A stretch of DNA of 64,000 bases, from the NCBI GenBank assembly GCA_963695135.1, contig CAVOGA010000002.1, positions 620,001-684,000 on the forward strand. The letters run 5' to 3'. Positions within the stretch are counted from its first letter, which is position 1. The number at the start of each line of letters is the position of its first letter. Origin of the DNA: Marinihelvus sp963695135 (GTDB lineage: Bacteria > Pseudomonadota > Gammaproteobacteria > Xanthomonadales > SZUA-36). A program made the translations under genes and the position numbers. Below are positions 57,001 to 64,000 of the stretch, piece by piece. The notes below the pieces were generated by a model. The model ran no database searches. It was not told the DNA's origin and saw only the letters and a list, made by a program, of their open reading frames with translations.

Positions 57001-60000
57001 CTGGACGTGAACAGCGCCAGGTTGGACAACACGCGGCCGGCCTGGTTGGGCGCCACATCCACCACGCGGCCAACAATCTCCACCACGATGCGGTCGGCGA
57101 TGGTTTCCTGGCCGTCCGGGGTGTTGGTGATCGTGCCAAAGTCCAGCGTCGCCGTATCGGACAGGCCGTCGTTCAGACGCTGGTCGGAAAAGACCGGCGT
57201 ACCCGGCAGGGTGGTTGATATATTGGCGCCCACCGAGGCGACACTCGCGCCAATCAGCTCAATGACGCCATCGGCATCGGCCGGCAGCGCGTCGATCAAC
57301 ACCGCATCGGGAACCACGCCCTCCGGCAACACGATCGTGAGCTGGTAAGTCACCGTCTCGCCAATGGTCAGGTCCAGCAGGGTCGGGTCACCCTGGTCGA
57401 GCGTGGTGTCGGGCTGGGACGTATCGACCGCCACCTTGACCAGGGTCGGGGCAATCACCACCACGCTGGCCACTGCCGCAGACATGCCGATACGGGTCCG
57501 GCCGTCGACAAACACCGGCGTGGAAGCGTATTCCAGCATGGCGGAGTTCTGCAGTTGCTGGGTCGGCTGCACGTCATCGTCGACGACCAGTTCATAGTCG
57601 ATCTGGCAGCTGTCGACGTTCAGCGTCAGCTCTGCGAAGGTGAAAATGATGTCCGGCGCCAACGAGGAATCGATGACCAGTCCGGGGCAATCACTGACCA
57701 CCGTGTTGTCCCCTACCCAGCTCAATCCGGCCGGCAGGGCGTCCGTCACGATGTTGTCGTAGCTGTCAGCGGTGCTGTTGTTGCTGTGGTCAATGACCAG
57801 GCGCATGGTCACCGAATCGCCGGCGTCGACGAAGCCGTCGGCCGGATTCAGCACCGACTTGCGCAGCACCACGTCGGGCGCCACGATGTCCACGGCGGCG
57901 GTGCCGCTGCTGTTTGCCGAACTCGAGGTAATGGCGGCAATGTTCAGCTGCTCCTGGTCACCGCTCTGGTTGGCAGGCACATCCAGCACTACAGCGATCA
58001 CTTCGAAGGTCAGCAGGTCGTCATCATCAGCCACACCGTCCGGCGTATTGATGATGGTGCCGAGCGTCCAGACCGCCCGGTCATTGACTCCATCAGCATT
58101 GGAATCGCTGACCACCCCGGCCTGGGGCGGTACCGGCAGACCCCGGACCAGACAGGTTGGCGCCAATGCTGACCAGGGATGAGGAGAGCAGTTGCAGGAC
58201 GCTGGAACCCGTCGGCAGCTGGTCAACGACCACCGCATTGTTGGTGGTGCCTTCCGGCAATTCCACGGTAAACACGTAGGTCACCACTTCGCCAATGGTC
58301 AGGTCCTCCGGCGGGCCGAACTGGTCGCTGCCGGTCCCGGCCTCGCTCGTGGCGAACACGATCTTGTCCACGCCCGGTGCGGTGATGATGATGGAGTGGC
58401 TATTGGCCGCGTTGTTGACCCGCTCGTCCGGATTCGGGCCGGGAATGGAGTCCCAGGCCACGTCGACGGTGTTGGTGATGGTCTCACCCGGCTGCACGGA
58501 CTGCTGCAGCTGTGCCTGGTACTGGAGCACGATCTCTTCGCCAAGCGGCAGATCGGTCCAGCCGGCCGCAACCGTATTGCCGGCGTCTGATGACACGACA
58601 AAATCCGGGCCGCTGGTGACCACGATGCTGCCGGGTGTCAGCAGCAGCTGGGACGGCAGGATGTCTTCCAGGACCAGGTCCTGCGCGATGGCCGTGGAGC
58701 TGCTGGCGTGGCTGATGGTCACGGTGTAGGTCACCGGGTCGCCGGCGTCACCCTGGCTGATGCTGCCGGTCTTGACCACGTTGAGCACCGGCTCGATCAC
58801 GTCCAGCGGCGCCGTGGCGGAGGCGTCCAGGCCGCTGCCGAACTGCACCAGCACGCGGTTGTTGAGCTCATCCCCGTTGCGGTTGGCCGGCACGTTCACC
58901 AGCGTTGCCACGACCTCGATGACCACCTGGTCGTCGGGCGTGCTGGGACCGTCCGGGGTGTTCACTACCGCGCCAAAATCAAAGCTGACCGTCTCTTCGA
59001 TGCCGTCCGCCAGCTGCAGATCGTCAATCACGCCAACCGGCGCAGGGTTATCAGCAGTCAGGCTGTTGCCCACGCTGACCACCCGCGCGGATTCAATGCG
59101 CATCACCCCGTTGGTGTAGGGGAGCGTATCGGTGATGACCAGGGAAGGCGTAAGGCCTTCAGGCAGGGTCGCCACCAGCTCAAAGGTTGCCGTCTCACCA
59201 ATCAGGAGATCCGTCACACCCGGGCGGTACTCTGACGTGCCACTGGCCGCCTGGTCGGTAGCAATCACCCGCTTGGTGATACCCACGCCCGGCACATCGA
59301 CCACTGCCAGGTCGGAATCGGCATAGTCATTCACGCCGCCGCTGCCATCGCGCTCACCGGAAATGCTGCCGGGCGTTCCCGGCGTCGCTGAACCGGTGGG
59401 GTTGACCACCGTGCCATTGCTGCCGGGCAAGCTCGTCCAGTTGCCACTGGCCGTGTTGCCGATAAACGTACCGGGCGCCACGTCGTTGTCCAGGGTTGCG
59501 TCGAAGCTGATCTCGACCACGCAACCGGGACGAATTTCGCTGAAAAAGAAGGCCAGGCTGTCGCCGACGGAATTATCGACCGTGCCCAGATTGGTGCAGT
59601 CCCCTGCCGACGGGATGACATCCAGGTTGCTGACCCCGGAGATGCCATCCGGCAGCACGTCCGTCAGGGTGACATCAAAGGCCGGACTGACGTTGACCCC
59701 GCTACCGTTACGCAGGGTAATCAGGAAGGCAATCGCATCACCGGCGTCACCCGTGGAGGGCGCCGCGGCCTTGGTCAGCGTCAGCGTGGGTTCGGCCAGC
59801 CGGACCCGCACGGCGTTGGAATTGCCGTTCAGGTTGCGTCCCGCCGGAAAAGGCCGCGAACACGTTGTCGCGATTGTTGCCATTGACATTCGACATCGAC
59901 CGCGTTCAGCTCCAGCACCACGAACTCCGCATCCGGGTCGGAATCGCTGTTGGTGACCGCGCCCAGGTTGAAGCGCGGGTCCGTGCCCGGGCCGAAGGGC

Positions 60001-62735
60001 GCGCCGGCGATGGCGCCAGCGGGAACCGCGAAGGTGAGCGCGCTGCTGGGCAGGCTCGCCAGGTCCGCCGCGTTGCCCGTGATGTTGGGAATACCGAGCG
60101 TGCTGGAGCTCACCCCGCCGGAGTTGCTGACAAAGGCAACAGTCGCCGAGCCGTCATTCACAAACTGCAGGGAGCCGGGCAGCAGGTCGCGGAAGTTCAG
60201 GTCGCTGATGCGGCCCTCCGGCAGTTCAAGCACCAGGCGGTAGCGAACGATTTCGCCGATCGCGGCGCGCGGCGGGTTGGCCGTGTCGCTGGTGGACGGC
60301 TCGGAGGTGGCCACGAACAGCTTCTGAATGGACGTTGAGCGTATGGAGCCCGTCGCGCTGTCGGTCTGATCCGGAAAGCGGCTGGCGCCCGGCAGTGCGG
60401 TCCAGCTCACCGAGGCGGTGTTTTCAAAACTGGTGTCCGGTGCCACGAGCGGGGAGACCAGGCAATCGACCTGCACGAAAGCGGTGTTGTCGTAGATGGC
60501 ATCGGCCGGAACCGGGTTGGCATAGCCCAGCGGCGCGGTCAGGGTGATGCCGCTGTCGATGGTGCCGGTAAAGGCCAGCGACGCGCCGTTGCCGTCCGTC
60601 ACCCCGTTGACCGTGCAGGATTCAAACACGGCCGGCACACCCGGATCCGTTACGAGCACCTCGTAGGCCAGGGCGTTACCGATGTTTTCCACCGTGATGC
60701 GGTAGCTGATCAGGTCATTGCCGTCCGCGCCGGTGATGTTGCCATCGACCGGCAGCGATGAAGGCGGCGGGGAAATGTTGCCCTGCCCGCTGGTGGCGGC
60801 AACCCCCTTGGTGATCGTGAGACTCGGGGCGGCAATATTCAGCTCATCCGAATCGAGGTTGGTGATGACCGTTCCGGTGGTGGTCCGGTTGGTGGTGTTG
60901 AAAATATTGGTCAGGAACAGGCCGTCGGCAAACGGCTCGCCGGTCACGGTCGCGGTCAGGTCAACCTGCAGCACCCGTGCACTGCCATTGGCCACGTTGG
61001 GCCAGGCCACGGTGATCGCGTTCTGCGGCACATCAATCGTGATTGAACTGGGCGTCAGTCCCGCCGTGTCACCGGGGCCGCGGCGCACGGAACCCGGCGC
61101 ATTATCGATGTCGGTGTTGAGGTTCAGCGCCGCGACGTCGAAGGCCGGCAGCGGCAGGAAATCCTTGAACACGACGTTGTTGGTGGAGCCCGCCGGAACG
61201 GTCTGGGTCAGGCGGAACACCGCCTCGTCCCCCGGCCGGTACAGCGGCTGGGGGTTGAGCAGTTCCTTGCTCACCTGCAGCACCGCGACACTCACGGATG
61301 CACCGCTGCCTTCTGAACAGGGTGTGGACGAGCTGGCGAGCTGGTAGGTCGAGGCGGTCGTCGTGGGCAGCGTGTCACCGGCCAGGATCGGCAAGCCGGT
61401 CTGGCCGTAGGTCAGTGCCACCACCGCGTTGTAGCTCAGCGTGATTGAGCTGCCGGCCGGGAGCACGCCGCTTACCGCGGTGATGTCGTAGGTGATGGTG
61501 GTGGTGGAGTCGCTGTTAACGATGACCGTCGGGGTGATGCCAATACCAGCGCCATTGATATTCAGGTTGCCATGGGCAACGAAGTTCAGGCCGTCCGGCA
61601 ATGTCTCGACAATAACCAGCTGCGACAGATCATCGAATTCTGTGAGCTGCGAATTCAGGGTCAGGGTCACCGCCGAGGTGGGGGCGACGGTCCCGGGGGC
61701 GGCGGATTTCTGGATGGCCAGGTTCTTGGCCGTCAGGGAAGTGGCAACCTCGTTGCTGGCCAGATCCAGTGGTGCACCCAGGGGCGGCAGGTAGGTGCCG
61801 AATCCCTGGGCCTGGTTGGTCAGCTCATCCGTGTCGCAGCTCAGCTCCGACAAAACGTCGGTGATGTAGCCCCCGTAGGTGACGACCAGGTCGCCACCGC
61901 CCAGCTGGCCGGGCGGCACATTCACACACTCCACCTCCAGGGTTCCGCCGGGGTTGTCCAGGGCCGGCAACTGGGTTGCCGTGCAGTTGCCGCCGCCAGT
62001 GAAGGTCAGGCTGCCATCGAACTGAAACTGGGGCGGAAGCGTGTCAACAATGCGAATGGGTGAAATGACTGCGCCATTCGCGATATCTGCGGAGATGCTG
62101 TACTCGAATGGCCAAACCTCGCCGGGCGGCCGTTCGCCCTCGGGCACATCGCTGGTTTTCGAGAGCGATACCAGCACCGGGGTCACCTCCTGGATGACGG
62201 TTGTGCCGATGATGGGTCCGTTACGGCCGGTTGCCGTGTCGCCGAATTGGTAAACCGGGGTGATATTGACAGGCAGCGGCACAGCGAGTTCGGCGTCAGG
62301 GCTGATGGTGGCGCACAGCTGCAGGTCCAGGTCCGGTCCGCCCTCGACGACAGCACCAATGGGCAGGACCACCAGGGTCAGCGAGTTGCCGGCTGTTCCG
62401 GTGACCGGCTGACTGATCCTGGGGTCGGTGATCTGGTTATTGGGCGCCGGCGGGAAAACACCCAGCGCAGTTACGCTGACGCCTGTAGAGGTACCGAAAA
62501 AGCTGGCTGAATCGAGCTGGATCTGCGGCGGCAACTCGATGCGAAAGTACGGACCGTAGCCTGGCGGACCGGTATTGGTCAGGCGGGTCGTGAAGCAGAA
62601 CTGCTCACCGAGCAGGCTCTCGGCGGGAACCCCCTCGGAAATCCCCGCGGTTTGTGCAAAAGCGTTGCTGGTGAAAGAGAGCAGGCTGGCAAGGATGATC
62701 AGGAACGTGGTCAGAGCGGTGCGGAAATGACGCAT
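54069..62735 (-). CDS. Giant surface protein with repeated DUF11-type domains and C-terminal anchor, frameshifted
   Basis: About 2,890 residues. A signal peptide (MRHFRTALTTFLIILASLLS to NAFA-QT) is followed by alternating beta-sandwich modules. One type has LTIGETVTY, LPEG, VVSVG and NTPDG motifs (four copies between about 60.3 and 56.9 kb); between them are DUF11-like modules (GDxVTY, DxLPxGL). Near the C-terminus are three close DUF11 copies of about 134 residues (56.1-54.85 kb), each with KxDGG, WxCVPN and two Cys. The end is IPVNHRLALLVLLLLMSGAV followed by QRRR, like an IPTL-CTERM sorting signal. It is probably exported and surface-anchored; adhesion or matrix function is a guess. Frame changes near 59855 and 58162 (homology continuous) divide it. 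ATG 62735 (MRHFRTAL) is preferred to 62807. Confidence 0.82.
54880..56090 (-). repeat. Three tandem DUF11 repeats of about 402 bp
   Basis: Three consecutive coding units, aligned at DDGxNGxDP (near 54930, 55330 and 55735, so about 400-405 bp apart), each about 134 residues. They share KDDGG/KTDGG, NVGxQ, TxF, GWxCVPN and the second Cys. Divergence is enough that they are older duplications. Confidence 0.8.
56900..60340 (-). repeat. Higher-order repeat of about 0.9-1.06 kb in the giant gene
   Basis: The LPEG motif recurs near 60213, 59153, 58251 and 57319, and NTPDG near 58950, 58035 and 57120 (915 bp apart). Each unit holds one LPEG/NTPDG module plus one DUF11-like module, about 305-350 residues. 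Confidence 0.7.
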
Positions 62736-63189
62736 GGTGTTTTTCTGGGCCTTGTAACGTTTTTGGGGTATGGCTGTTCTTACCGGTATGAAATCAGCAC
62801 GACTCAAACCGCAACCGCTGATGGTTCAGTGCGTTGGCCGTCCCCTGCTCCGCACAAACACCTGCGCCGCCGGCTGATGCCGGACGCCGCAAATAAAATT
62901 CCATTGTTGATGGGTCAATCCGCTCCCTGGATCAACCCTGCTTCCGCGAACGCAGAAACCAAAGCGCGCGTATCATACCAACACTTAATTTTTCCGGCTG
63001 CCTGATTTCATCCACTGCGCAAACTGGTCCGGGGCGATAAACATATCCTCCGGAGTCGTTTTCGCAGACCGTATCGGTGACGCGCCCCTGGCTATTACCG
63101 CCGCCGCAGGTACAGCGCCATGCAGCAGAAATCCCAGCCACAGGCCGGTCGACCTGAACGCCTCCGGCCAGCTGCCGGCGCTGATGGCT
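62736..63189. other. Intergenic region upstream of the giant gene
   Basis: About 450 bp between the GNAT gene and the giant gene, both on the minus strand, so it should contain the promoter of the giant gene. A minus-strand reading just above 63000 (TTPEDMFIAPDQFAQWMKSG, stop at 62985) looks somewhat protein-like, but no start or upstream homology was found and I do not call it. No repeat or RNA gene is visible. Confidence 0.4.
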
Positions 63190-63976
63190 TCAGGCCTGAC
63201 TGGTCTCTCCCCGGACCCAGACCCCGGCGGTGCTGACCGTCTCGTAGCCCAGCTTCTGATACAGCGGAAAACCGGCCGGCGTCGCGCCCAGGAAGAACGC
63301 CTCGGCGCCCGCATCCCACTCGCGGTTCATGGCCTCGATCAGCAGGGCCTTGCCGATGCCCTTGCCCTGGGCGCCGGCCGTGGTGCCCATCGCCCATACG
63401 CCGCGGACCTTGCCGTGGCGGGTGATGGTCACGGAAGATTCCACCCCGCCATCGTGCGCCGCGATATAGCTGGCGATGCCGGGCGAGTCGTACAGGCTTA
63501 AGGGCATAACGCGTTGGATTGCGGCAAGCGGCATGGCGTACGCATCTGCCAGGACGGCGGCCATGGCGTCCAGGGCCCCGGTGTCAGCAACCACCGACAC
63601 CTCGACCGTCGCTTTGGAAGTCGCTGCGTTATCCCGCTTCGAACAGACCATCAAGGGCCATGACGTGGCGTGCACCAGGCCTTCGGCTTCGCACAGGCGA
63701 GCACCCTCGTCTGCTACCGATTCGGCCACCGCCAGGATAAACGGTTGCCCGCGACGGTCCGCCTCGTGAATATGGCCGCGCGCCTGTTCCAGGGACGAGG
63801 CATCAGCGGCACTGAGGCTGATGTAGTTCAGGTCAGCAACCGGTTCGCCGCACAGCACCAGGCTGGCGCCGCGCGACGTCACGGCATAATAGTCGGGCGC
63901 CGCGCCCAGCATGCCGTTGAGGCCGTCGGTGATCAGGCGGTGCAGGAGGGGTTCTGAGATTGGCTGTGCGCGTCAT
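63190..63976 (-). CDS. GNAT-family acetyltransferase with N-terminal extension
   Basis: About 260 residues. The C-terminal GNAT domain has RGVWAMGTTAGAQGKGIGKALL, the acetyl-CoA motif A (Q/R-x-x-G-x-G/A), then AGFPLYQKLGYETVS, a strong GNAT signature. The N-terminal part (YYAVTSRGASLVLCGEPVADLNYI) resembles an inactive second GNAT fold. Substrate unknown. The open frame starts at 63912, but upstream homology-like sequence (SEPLLHRLITDGLNG) lacks an ATG in frame. ATG at 63976 with AAGGA upstream would supply it if one indel lies near 63953. I give that longer extent with caution. Confidence 0.7.
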
Positions 63977-64000
63977 GTGGTCCGGAGTCCTTGTGGAAAC

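Noticed and set aside
54372..57218. A 948-residue open frame on the plus strand opposite the giant gene
   Set aside because: It is a GC-rich antisense shadow: the minus-strand frame has clear domain repeats and a signal peptide, while this one has His/Arg/Gly-rich, unstructured composition.

Overview
The window looks like a GC-rich gammaproteobacterial chromosome segment, possibly a metagenome assembly. The gene order prmB-aroC-asd-fimV-truA-trpF-trpB-trpA-accD-folC-dedD-cvpA-purF, the trigger factor-clpP-clpX-lon-hupB-ppiD block, tamA/tamB, pldA, FimV and DksA all point to Gammaproteobacteria. Genes for an AlkB-type alkane monooxygenase, a two-domain fatty acyl-CoA reductase, a wax ester synthase, a phasin and an Oar-like receptor suggest a heterotroph that uses and stores lipids. 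I cannot name the genus. No rRNA, CRISPR array, insertion sequence or prophage was seen.

Layout. 1-6137: a storage-lipid neighbourhood (fatty acyl-CoA reductase, acyl-CoA-binding protein, TetR regulator, phasin, a helical-repeat protein, wax ester synthase/DGAT). 4701-20395: a long minus-strand run of housekeeping genes for purine, folate, fatty acid, tryptophan, aspartate-family and aromatic synthesis, with FimV and a SPOR protein; wax ester synthase sits at its 3' end. 20477-26886: phosphatidylserine decarboxylase, an exported unknown protein, the nucleotide nucleosidase PpnN and an Oar-like TonB receptor. 27218-36033: tRNA-Pro, a possible 44-residue membrane protein, outer-membrane phospholipase A, the TAM complex with a GNAT gene, and a ZIP-like membrane protein. 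36145-42042: DUF1232-like protein, PepQ, CysS, SufE, DksA, YidD, FabI. 42104-51092: PpiD, tRNA-Asp, tRNA-Val, HU, Lon, ClpX, ClpP, trigger factor, tRNA-Leu (protein quality control). 51279-54037: AlkB-type monooxygenase, EamA exporter, Coq7. 54069-62735: a giant DUF11-type surface protein of about 2,890 residues. 63190-63976: a GNAT protein.

How the genes fit together. Fatty acids or alkanes (AlkB) could be activated to acyl-CoA, buffered by the acyl-CoA-binding protein, reduced to alcohol and esterified to wax or triacylglycerol; the phasin would coat PHA or lipid granules, and the TetR protein is a plausible local regulator. TamA/TamB, PldA, the TonB receptor, FimV and the giant repeat protein all concern the cell envelope.

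Quality warning. Many genes, including normally essential or highly conserved ones (tig, clpP, clpX, lon, truA, psd, prmB), are split by apparent single-base indels that cluster in blocks (1-1800, 4000-5600, 23.8-25.9 kb, 46.0-50.5 kb), while long stretches between are intact. I read most of these as assembly or sequencing errors, not pseudogenes. For split genes I give the full extent from reconstructed start to reconstructed stop.
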